The notes under the pieces are model-generated. The model had not been told where the DNA came from. It saw only the letters and a list, made by a program, of their open reading frames with translations, and did no database searches. From Dendrocalamus latiflorus (taxonomy: Eukaryota; Streptophyta; Magnoliopsida; Poales; Poaceae): a DNA stretch of 64,000 nucleotides. Positions 36,001 through 48,000 of the stretch are shown here, in pieces (position 1 is the first letter of the stretch; each line of letters begins with the position of its first letter). A program made the translations under genes and the position numbers. The stretch spans positions 33,147,327-33,211,326 of the forward strand of contig CM029658.1 of NCBI GenBank assembly GCA_017311315.1, in the 5' to 3' direction.

Positions 36001-39000
36001 TACTTAGGGACACAAAATATTTCCTAACTCTTACTAGGAGAAAAGGAAATGTTTTAACCATCGCTGGGCGCGATGCAACAATAGTAGGCTCTGGTCGCGC
36101 CTCTATTACTCTCCCTATGGGTACACAATTGGAAATTGAGGATGCACTCTTGTATCCCGATTCAACACGTACCCTACTTAGTTATAGAGATATCCGTCCG
36201 AATGGTTTCCATGTGGAAACCCGAAATGACAACAAAGAGGAATATCTCCTCTTAACCAAACACAACGGATATGGCAAACAAGTATTAGAAAAAATTCCAT
36301 CTTTAAACTCCGGATTGTACTATACATACATCAAACCCGTTAAACATATTGCGTATAAAGTAATTTTCCAAAACACTACCACATTCCAAACATGGCATGA
36401 TCGCCTTGGCCACCCAGGCATTGGAATGATGAGGAAAATTATTAGCAATTCAAGACAAAAATTTCCGGAATCCTCAGATTTTGTGTGCACTTCCTGTGCC
36501 ACCGGAAAATTGATTTTAAGACCCTCTTATCTTAAAATCAGAGCTGAACCACTTAAATTCCTTGAACGCATTCAAGGAGATATATGTGGTCCTATACAAC
36601 CATTGTGTGGACCGTTCAGGTACTTCATGGTTCTAATTGACGCATCTACTAGATGGTCACACGCGTGTCTTTTATCCACACGAAACCATGCATTTGCTAA
36701 GTTAATTGGTCAAATTATCCAATTACGAGCACATTACCCTGAATATCGAATTCAATCAATTTGAATGGATATTGTTGCTGAATTTTTATACCATGCCTTC
36801 AATGACGATTGTATGGCTCTTGGGATACAAGTTCAACACTCTGTTACATATGTCCATACACAAAATGGTTTAGCAGAATCTCTTATCAAGAGGATCAAGC
36901 TCATTGCAAGACCATTACTATAGAATTGCAACTTACCAACATCATGTTGGGGTCATGCAGTTTTACACGCTGCTGACTTAATCCAATTGCGTCCAACTGC
37001 ATATCATAGCACTTCCCCGCTACAATTACTACGTGGAAATCCATCAGATATTTCCCATCTGCGAAAGTTCGGTTGCGCTACATACGTACCGTTCTCACCA
37101 CCGCAGCGTACCTCAATGGGACCTCACAGGAAACTTGGGATCTATGTTGGGTATAAATCTCCGTCAATCATAAAATACCTCGAGCCCCTAATAGGGGACC
37201 TGTTTACGGCCCGGTACGCTGATTGCATGTTCAATGAGGAACATTTCCCGGCATTAGGGGGAGACAATAAGTACCAAACTGAATGCCAGGAAATTAATTG
37301 GAATGTACAATGCATTCCTACCTCAGACCCACGTACCAGAGAGACTGAACTTCAAGTTCAGAAACTCATTCATTTGCAAAACATTGCAAATAACCTGCCA
37401 GATGCATTTACTGATTATAAGGGTGTCACAAAATCCTATAATCCTGCCAGAAATGTACCTGAAAGAGTGGAGGTACCGCAAAATACCACTCAACTCCCAG
37501 TTCAAAATAAGAGGGGGAGAAGTACGGTACAAATGGCGGATACAGCTTCTAACAAGCGACAAAGGAAACAATAGAATGTAAATGCAGATCAACCTCAAGT
37601 TGATAGACACCAAAGGATCCTTAAACCCAGATCAACAGTGCACTCAATTACTGATACTGGGACATCGGAATACCCCGACTCAAATGTTTTGGGAAATACC
37701 ATTGAGTCATCAGGGGTCCAAGAAATTTCCACAAACTATACTGATTCTGGAGAATCATACGATCGTAAGACTACAATTGTCGACATTTATTTCTCCACAA
37801 CAATTGCAAACAACCTTCAAAATGATCCAGATCCCAAGACCATGGCAGAGTGCAAACAGCGCTCGGACTGGAATCAATGGAAGGATGCAATTCAAGAGGA
37901 GTTAGCCTCGCTCAAGAAAAGAGATGTATTCACCAATGTGATACATACACCTCCCAAAGTATTCCCTGTCGGTTTCAAATGGGTTTTCGTCCGCAAACGG
38001 AATGAAAACAATGAGGTGGTGAGATAAAAAGCAAGGCTTGTAGCACAAGGGTTCACGCAGAGACCCGACATTGATTTCAATGAAACTTATTCTCTAGTAA
38101 TGAGTGGAATAACATTCCGATACTTAATATCATTGGCAGTACAAAATCATCTATCTTTTCAGTTGATGGATGTAGTGACCGCATATCTTTATGGGTCACT
38201 TGATTCGGACATATACATGAAAGTTCCCGATGGAATTTCAATTCCGAATCCAAACGCAAATCGCAATATGTATTGTGTAAAATTAAACAAGTCTTTATAC
38301 GGCTTGAAACAGTCGGGAAGAATTTGGTACAACCGACTAAGTGAGTTCCTAACCAAAAAGGGATACTCCAACAATGATGATTGCCCATGCGTGTTCATTA
38401 AAAGATCCTCGACAGGATTTTGCATTATATCTGTGTATGTTGATGATCTAAATATCATTGGTAACACACGGGATATAGATGAAGCACGTAATCATCTTAT
38501 GGCGGAATTTGAAATGAAGGATTTGGGTAAAACCAAATTTTGCTTAGGTATACAACTTGAGCACCTTCATACAGGCACCCTAGTGCATCAATCAGCCTAT
38601 GTTCAGAAAATATTGGAGAAATTCAATATGGACAAAGCATATCCATCGAAAACCCCCATGGTTGTTCGATCTCTTGACAGGGACAAAGATCCATTTAGAC
38701 CCCGAGATGACAATGAAGAGCTATTGGGACCCGAGGTTCCATATCTCAGTGCCATCGGAGCGCTAATGTACCTTGCAAATTGCACCCGGGCGGATATCGC
38801 ATTTGCAGTAAATCTACTTGCTAGATATAGCGCTGCTCCAACCAAAAGACATTGAGTAGGAGTGAAGAATATCCTTAGATATCTTCAAGGCACTAAAGAT
38901 CTCGGTCTATTCTTCCAGAAGAATAAAAATGTGGATTTAATAGGATATACTGATGCTGGCTATTATCAGATCCCCATAATGCCAGATCTCAAACAGGCTT

Positions 39001-42000
39001 TGTATTTTTACATGGTGGAACAGCCATCTCTTGGAAGTCTTCGAAACAGACCCTAGTGGCTACATCCACTAATCATTCTGAAATAATTGCATTATATGAA
39101 GCATCACGTGAGTGTGTATGGCTTCGCAGAATGATTAACCACATACAACAATCATGTGGTATAGGTGCTATCGCATCACCTACCATTATCTACGAAGATA
39201 ATGCTGCTTGCGTTGTTCAAATGCAAACGGGTTACATAAAGAGCAATATCACAAAACATATTGCACCTAAATTATTTTATCCACATGAATTGCAAGAGAG
39301 TGGGGAAATAAATATTCTGCAAACTAAGTCTTGTGATAATCTCGCGGACTTATTCACCAAGTCATTACCAACTTCCACATTCCAAAAATGTGTTCATGGA
39401 ATTGGTATGCGAAGACTACGTGATTTGCAGATATCAGGGGGAGAAATCTCCTAAGATTTAACCCGTTCAATACAAATATTGTACTCTTTTCCCTTTGTGA
39501 GTTTTTCCTCTAAGATTTCTCATTAAGGTTTTTAATGAGGCAATATGACAACGTAATCATAAATATATTATATCTCTATTTTCCCCCATAGGGGTTTTTA
39601 AGGAGATATAATCATATATATGCCATATCAAATTTTCTCCTTAAATTTTTCCATTGGGTTTTAAAGGAGTTTTTCATGGCATATCTACTTTATAGGTTCT
39701 CCTCATATTTTTCCCTACAGGGTTTTGGAGGAGTTTTTCCAAGATGATGAATCAAGATGATCATATGAAGATACATTGGTCAAGGGGGAGTGTTACAATC
39801 AAAAGCAAGGGATGCCCAATGTACAGATGTCTTCCCAAACAGACACCTTCCCATGCCAACTTCTCATCATCTATATATTACAATGTACAGAGTCTGAATT
39901 GATCTGACTAATGAATGAATCAACTGTTCACTATGTTCACTTGTCTCAATCTTTTACAACAGAGACAAGAGAGAGAGAGAAGGGGCTGAAACAGGGAGAC
40001 GGGATGTTGGCCCTGGCTGCTTGGGTGGGCAGCGTCGACGGCGAGCGGTCGCCGGTGAAGCTCCAGAGACGATTAAAATAGAAATGCAGCACCGTGGAGA
40101 TGTTGATGGCGTGGGTGCGGCGGCCAGAGACCATCACCGGCGACCAAGCGACAAAAAGAGGCGGCGGAGCGGGCTCAGTTATGGCAGCGGCGGCGCTAAG
40201 GTGGCAGAAGTGGCAAGGACATGCGCACGGGGCAAAATATGGTGCGGGGAACGCGATGGTGGTGGAGTTTGACGGCGAAGGCTCACCGGCATGTCGGATT
40301 TTGACGACGACAGAGCATGGCCAGAACTGGAGAAGACGGGAGCGATCTATATGCTCGGTTAGGGATGAGCGAAATTAAACAGGGGAAAAGGTAGAACACA
40401 AGGTGATGCTAAAAGATTCGAGGCGACGGGAACGTGGTGGTGAAGTTTCAGGCACAGCCAGAGACAGGGAAGATGAAGTTGGCGATGGCCAACCAATGCT
40501 GGGGAGCTCCAACTAATGGAAGGATTCGGCCTCAAGCGTTGTGACGGAGGAGATCAACGTGGGTGGTTAGTCGTTGAATTGGGCGCAGCTGGGGCAGAGG
40601 ATGGCGGTGGCTATTTATAGCCATAGGCTAGGAAATGCGCGAGGCCCAACCGGTAGAGGGAGAGAGATTGTGTACTGAGCCAATACAGCCTACGAAGTAA
40701 ATGGAATTAGAAATTGATTTTCAATTTTTGGTAAAGGAAGGAAATTCAAATGAGCTCCAAAAAATCAAATAAACTTAAAATCTTCCAATAAGATTCAGAG
40801 GTGGATATTTCAATATTATGAACTGAAAAAATATTTTATAAATCACGTTAAATCATTTTTAAATTTCGAAAATACATGACTAATTTAAGGAAATTAATTT
40901 AAGCTTGGATTAATTTTTAAAAACTCTGGAAAGTTTAGAAATAATTATTTTAAATTAAATATTAAAAACCTCAAAATTTGGGATAGTAGAGTACTGCAGG
41001 GACAGTAGGAAAGACATGGATTCTGGTAGTGATCATACAGTGGCATTTCTTAGTTGTGAGGTTTCAAAAAAGATAGTTTTTATCTTTCCCCATTTTTTAA
41101 GTGGCATATTGATATATCATTTTTTCTCACCATTTAACTAACTTATTAAGTATAAGTAAATTTTCAAGTCTAAATGTACAATCAGCTCACGTTGCAATCA
41201 TTTTCACCTCTATGTAGACGAAGGGTTTATAAGCATCGATTGCGGCCTTCCCAGTGGCTCTAGCTATGTGGATGAAAAGACAAATATCACATATGTTTCA
41301 GACGATGGGTACGTAGACACAGGAGAAAACCACAACATATCTTCAGAATACCAAGGTTCTGAACAATTCAAGTCAGGTTTAAATCTAAGAAGTTTTCCTA
41401 CTGGAGGTCGAAATTGCTACACAATTTCTTCTGTCACGGAAGACCAGAAGTATCTTATAAGAGGAATGTTCATGTACGGGAACTATGACAACAAAAGCCA
41501 GAATCTTATTAGCTCACCACTTGTCTTTGACATTTATATCGGGCTTGACTTCTGGAACCAAATCTGTATCACTAGTGCAACCATGACTTACACGTCTGAG
41601 GCAATCGTTGTGGCCACGGTGAACTCAATATCAGTTTGCTTGATTGATAATGGAGAAGGAACTCCTTTCATATCATCACTAGAATTGAGGCCAATGGAGA
41701 GTTCAATTTATCCAGGTGCCAAGCCAAATCGACCTCTTTTGCTCCAGGATCGACGAAGCATGGGTGCAAGTGGCGTACTTAGGTGACCCTTCTTTTATTC
41801 GCATGATCCAGGCAACAACATACTGTTAGTTCCAAAGCTTTCACAAATCCTAACAGATATAATTAGCATCTGAATTTTTAATTTTGTTCAGTCTGACCAT
41901 ATATAGACAACTCTCAGTTTCAACAGTTTTAGATCGTTATTCATTTTTTTGTTTTTTAAGGCATGCAACGAATATTGCATTGTACAGTTTGGTACCACCA

Positions 42001-45000
42001 TCTGCGGCCCTGTGGAAAATTAGGTTCAAGCCAAATACATCTTTTAATGAAGTGTTAACTGACAGGATCCTGTTTACTATTGTTCAGTCAATTTAGTGCT
42101 ACTGCTCTCAATAAACAAACTATACATTTTATAATATCTGAATTAAAAGACTGAAATTAATGATCGATATTCAAATTTTCTCCTCCATCAAATAATGCCT
42201 GCTCTAAATACTCACACATAATTCCATTACCAGGTACCCGGATGATCCCTATGATCGTCTCTGGTGGCCGTCGCAACATACCTCAGGGTGGATGAACATT
42301 TCCACAACGAGCACCGTTGGTCGCTATACGGATGACGTCTTTGAGGTGCCAATTGCAGTCCTCAAGACGGCCGTCACCACGTCATCCACCTCTGAAGCTC
42401 TGGACTTCCCATGGGCGGCTCCAACCGGCTGGGGCGAGCCACCACCTGGATACTTGATTGGCTTACACTTTACTGACTTCCAGCAGATGCAGCAGCGTGA
42501 GTTCAACATATACTACAACGGAAAACTTTTTGCTCCCAATTTGGAGCCATGCAATCCGCCTTACCTCATGGCGCAGTATTGGAACGGCACCTCGCCAAAG
42601 ACATCCGGCAATGGCCTATACAACATCTCTCTCAGAGCCACCAACGCCTCTGTGCTGCCACCCATGCTCAATGCCATCGAGATATACTACCGAGTCCCAC
42701 AAGATGACAAGATGACCACCTTGGAAGATGGTATGTTTGTGCCCTTATTTCCTTCGAATTGAAACCACTAGGCAATGGTTTTTTGGGGGGGTGGGGGCAG
42801 GGGGATTTTACATCAAACGGGTAAGGGAGAAGCAAAGGCTTGGGGGACCGAAAGGGGGAGGTGCCAAGACATAAACACACACAAACACTTAGCTCGACAA
42901 AAGAAAACAAATTACAGAGCAGTAGACAGCTCAGCTAGTTTATCGCCAACTTTATTATTTTGTAATGCGGTAAGTGTCCATCAGTATTATAAAACTCAGA
43001 AAACAAAGGGGAAAAATACAAAGTAATTAATTTCTAATTAATGAACAAAATAAAGATGGGCAGGTGCACCAGAAGTTCTTTACTGTTGACTAGATGAAGT
43101 ATCGATGTTGCATTGTCATTCTTGCTAAATAATTTGTCATCAGCGCATCCCTCATTCCCTCTTTACCTTATATTGTATCAGCATAGAATCTTTAAAGTCG
43201 AAATTTCAAATTTCGAAGGTATATATGCAAATAAAAGGACTCATGCAACATCACCCAAGTTATCACATAATGCATAATACATGAATACGGGTACCAACTA
43301 AATCATTTTGTGATTCAATTATTTGCTAATATATTATTTTCTTCTATTTGATTTATGTGGAGCTTAGTTGATGCCATGATGGCTATTAAAATTGAGTATG
43401 AAGTGAAGAAGAACTGGATGGGTGACCCATGTTTACCAGAAAACTATAAATGGAATGGCTTGAAATGTACAAGTCAAGGAGCCATGTGGAGAATTATATC
43501 TTTGTAAGTGGACAGGATTAGATTGACATAAGTTCTTTCTGCACATCTTCTAGTAGACCGTTTTTTCTTCTACTATTAACAAGCCTACAATATTTTCAGA
43601 GACTTGTCCCACAGTGATTTGCAAGGAGCAATATCTGATCAGTTTTCCATGCTGAAATCACTCCAATACCTGTGAGCATACCCATGTATCAGTTGATCCA
43701 CCCATCATTACAGATGACACTAACATAAGTAGTATTTGACAAACTCTATTTTCAGGAATTTGTCGAACAACGGCTTAAATGGATCGGTACCCAATTCCTT
43801 GACAAACTTATCAACTCTCCTTGTTTTGTATGTACCATCCTATCAATCAGAAAAAAAAACGCTCCGATATGCAGAACAATAAGGAAATAATTTGTTGTCT
43901 TTTTATATGCAGAGATCTATCCGGGAATCATATAAGTGGTACAATCCCTGAAGCATTGTGCACAAAGCGAGCACTCACTTTGAGGTTTTGATTTCCATTA
44001 GCTCTGTGGTTTGCCATAGTTGACCATAACAGGATTGAACTCCTGGAAAGCAACTTGTGAGAGCTAGATTTTTTGTGTGGAATAACTTGTAGATCACAAT
44101 TCATGACAACAGTTCATCATTTACAAAAATCCTATGCAATTGCACCATATAATCTTACAGGTAATTTTGGACTAAAATAAAACACAATGTATAATAAAAA
44201 ATTTTATTTTAGTCCAAAATTACCTGCAAGATTATATGGTGCAATTGCATAGGATGTATAATAAAAATTATAAGAGTGTTTATCTATCAATGAGCGAACG
44301 GGCCTCTAGCCTAGCGGTTAAAGCGCCTCAGTAGCACCCCCAGGTCCTGGGTTCGACTCCCAGTGGGAGCGAATTTCAGGCTGGGGGAAAAATCCCCTCG
44401 CCTGCTACCACACCAAAGCACAGGACTAAGGACCTGCCCAGGTCGTTGGCGTTGATCCAAAGGATCCGCCTGGTCGTCTCACAATCGGGCAATGGTGCCG
44501 CTGTGTAAGGGTGGAGCAGGGGTTCGGGGGTTTTCTCGATCTGCGTGAGAAGATCTTCTTCTTAAAAAATACCCGGGGGGACGTCTTCCCCCCCCGCAGG
44601 TCGAGTTTTTTTTTATCTATCAATGAAAATTTCATATTAAAAAAAGGTAGGAGTTTTTTCGTTATATAGAGCTCTAACATTTAGAATTTCATCTGCAGCA
44701 TCATAATCTAGGCAACAAAATTAATGGTACAGTTTTTGTCCCTTTTGGCCCCATTAATGTGAGAAGTTTTAGATTCTAGAGCCAATTTTTAGATCTTACA
44801 AAAATCCTATGCAGTCTCTAATTGAACTAATTTTTTTGTTATACATTAGATCAAACTGCAGCAGTATTTTCTTGGTTTTAGGTATGACACTGTGAACGGA
44901 GATCCATGCAATCCAAGATCATCAAGGAAGAAAAATACAGCTGTTCTAACAATTGTAATTGTGGTTCCTGTTGTGATTGTAGTAATACTAGTATCTGCTC

Positions 45001-48000
45001 TGTTGATGTTTTGTTTCTGCAGAAAGCAAGGTAAATATCTCTTTTATAAAGTCTGGAACACTATATCTATACCTGTAATTGTATAATACTACCTCCAAAC
45101 CAAACTAAATACTGTTTTTGGAAGTTGGTTCTGGTTTGCCAATGCTTGTCATTTTGGTTTTTTGAGGAACATTTCCCACCAAATGCCCTATTAATTCCTT
45201 ATTTGTAGCGGTGTTACAGAGATCAGTATACTATTAATTCCTTGTTCTATGCGCAAGGAGATAAAATAACAAGTAAATCTGACCAGTGAGCTCGCTACCA
45301 CTGAAGATCAGTACACTATTAATTCCTTATTGGTTCATAGTAGTAATACTAGTATCTGAAATATCGATGTTTTGTTCATGTAGAAAGCAAGGTAAATACT
45401 TTTGTAAATTCTGGAACACTACACTTATGCCAATAATTGTGTAATACTACCTCCAGACCAAACTAGATGATGTTTTAGTAAGTTGGTTCTGGTTTGCAAA
45501 TACTTTTTGTTTTGGATTTTTAAGGCAACATTTTCCACCAAATACCCCTATCAATTCCTTATTGGTAGGGGTGTTAGAGATATGAGCACACAATTAAAAT
45601 GGACAACATATGTAGAAAACTAAGACATAAATTCCATTCTTCTTCTATGTGTATGGAGCTAAAGTGACAAGTAAATGGGACCGGAGGGAGTTAAAAAAAA
45701 CATCTTTCAGCATTTTCTTGCTTTGATGTAATACTTGATTTCTTTAGTTACCGCTCTGAGTGTAATACTTGTGGCCTTGTGGGTGCAGGCGCTGCGAAGT
45801 CTAGAAGTGAAGAACATCGTAAAGATGATATGCACATATCTGACAACCGTGAATTCTCGTACGAGGAGTTGATAAAAATAACAAATAATTTCTCAGCAGT
45901 CATCGGCGAAGGAGGGTTTGGGCCTGTTTTCCATGGCCAGTTAAACGATGGTACTGAGGTTGCTGTTAAGATGTGTTCTCAAACATCAACATCAGGGAAG
46001 GGAATGCCACAGTTTTTAGCTGAGGTGCTAAATTCCTCACGATAGAAGTTGGCATAGGTTTCAATATTTTTCATGCATTCACAAAAAAAATTGAATTTGA
46101 TTGTTAATGCATTGAATTTCCTTTTGTAGGTTGAGAGCTTAACAACTGTGCACCACAGGTATCTAGTTTTGTTGGTTGGCTACTGCACTAACAAAAATCA
46201 TTTAGCCCTTATTTATGAGTACATGCCTAATGGAAGCCTTTACGATCACCTGAGAGGTTTGTACTCTGTACATTAAAAAAATTTCAACATTGGCATCTCC
46301 CATGATATCTTGCATGGAAAGCAACACCTTCTACTTAGTTATTACGAACCCTCAAATTATAATTTCGCCTTTCAAGTTTCAATCCGTAAATAACCTTGTT
46401 ATATGCATGAGAAAGCGTGTCAAGTATACAAATATAAATGTAGAAAAGATTAAAAAAAAGCTGATAAAGCTAGAGCAAGGTTTGGACAGTGGATCAGAGT
46501 TTTAGGATGGCCTCTGTTATCTTTGGAGAAGAGATGAATGAATATCAATTGTATTGCAATAGCAGCCCATGGGGCTATATGTAGTACAAAAGATACATGG
46601 CATCGCCACACTTCACCCTCGGTTGGTGGCGGAAGGGAAGGCAACGGGGTTGGGCTGGTGTGAGGCCGAGGAGGTGACAGAAGGGAGGTGTGCGGGTGCG
46701 GTGGCGTAGTGCAGAAGTCGGCTAGCAGAAACTCGCTGCCGCTGCTGCCTGGTCGGGAGAAGTGGCAGTGCGACGACGAGCAGAGGCCAGCGGTGGCTGT
46801 GGCCCGGCAGGAGGCCGGCAGCGAGGAGCGGAGGCCGGATCCGAGGTCGTGGCGGTCGGGAGGCAACGGATCCAGCGCGGAGGGAGCCGGATCCGGTCGG
46901 ATCTAGCAAAGGCAAGCACGGCAAGTCGTCGGTGGGTGGCAGCAGTGATGATCCGGAGCGGAGACGACCAGACGCAAGAGGGCGGGCGCGCGAGGGAGAC
47001 GTAGCGGCAACAAGGAGGGCACCAAATTCGGCGGCGAGGAGGGCGTTGAATCTGGCGGCAGGGAGGCCGGATCCGAAGGCGGAGAGGGCGGATCCTGGCT
47101 TGCTAGTGGTAGAGTGCTGGATCTGGGCTTGCCGGCGGTGAAGACGACCAGATCTGGGGCGAGCGCGGCGCAGCGACCGGGAGGCGGCGTAGATTCGGTG
47201 TAGCAGAGACGGCCTGACACCGACGCATGCATGAGCGTGTCTGGGCGGCGGCGTGGCCGGAAGAGGTGGCCGCCCCCTGGAGCGCACTCCTCTCGGGGGC
47301 GATGGCAGTGGAAGCCGACGGTGACCAGGGGTGACTGGAGCCGAGGCTAGGTTCAAAATCTAGACTCTGATACCATGTTATCTTTGGAGAAGAGATGGAT
47401 GAATGTCAGTTGTATTGCAATAGCAGCCCATGGGGCTATATGTAGTACAAAGAGTCACTAAACCCTAGACTATAAGGATAATAGGAAAAGACACATATAC
47501 CTTTAACAGTTTCTTCCTCCTTTTTTTTGAGCCCTGCTTAAAGCACCTTTTTCTTTCCAAATGTAAATTAGTCATAACAACCCTGTCTCATTTGGACGCC
47601 ACATAATTTGCAATCGAAAAACATTTCATTTTGCACAATCATTCTCACTTTGCAGAAGACTAGAAAGATTGACGTCCTGATGTGTCATCAATATTTCTTG
47701 TCATGATCATTCAGGCAAAAACGCTATTGTTCAGAGATTGAGTTGGCAACATCGAGCACGAATTGCACTTGAAGCTGCCCAAGGTATAATTTTGAGTGTA
47801 GCACAGCATTTCATCATTCCCCCCCCCCCCCCCCCCCTCTCCTGTTACATGTTACAATCTCTATTCATCGTGCCTTTTGGCGTAGGCCTGGACTACTTGC
47901 ATACGGGATGTGTACTGCCTCTAGTACACAGAGATGTTAAGTCACACAACATCCTTCTGGGACGTGATCTGAATGCCAAGATATCGGATTTTGGATTGTC

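Larger units (their letters stand above)
32805..39961 (+). mobile_element. Ty1-copia retrotransposon with identical LTRs
   Basis: The 171-bp LTRs (32805-32975, 39791-39961) look identical by eye and run TGTTACAATC to TTTTACAACA. Perfect target duplication GAGAC (32800-32804, 39962-39966). A primer-binding site region starts at 32976 (CGTTATCAGCACC) and a polypurine tract TCAAGGGGGAG touches the 3' LTR. Order is gag, protease, integrase, RT, RNase H, which is copia. The insertion is in RLK-B intron 1, same strand. Pol has several in-frame stops, so this copy is defective although recent. Confidence 0.96.

Noticed and set aside
41884..42096. Extra RLK-B exon in the intron between malectin-domain exons
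   Set aside because: The frame has no malectin-like content, and the exons on either side join in phase without it.
44294..44370. tRNA gene suggested by perfect A and B boxes
   Set aside because: It lies at the head of a 318-bp SINE flanked by a 15-bp target duplication, and the cloverleaf arms do not close. A SINE promoter explains it fully.
44690..44735. Fourth LRR exon before the transmembrane exon
   Set aside because: A CTGCAG acceptor and a GTACAG-like end occur, but joining 43984 to 44882 already gives a continuous LTLRYD segment.
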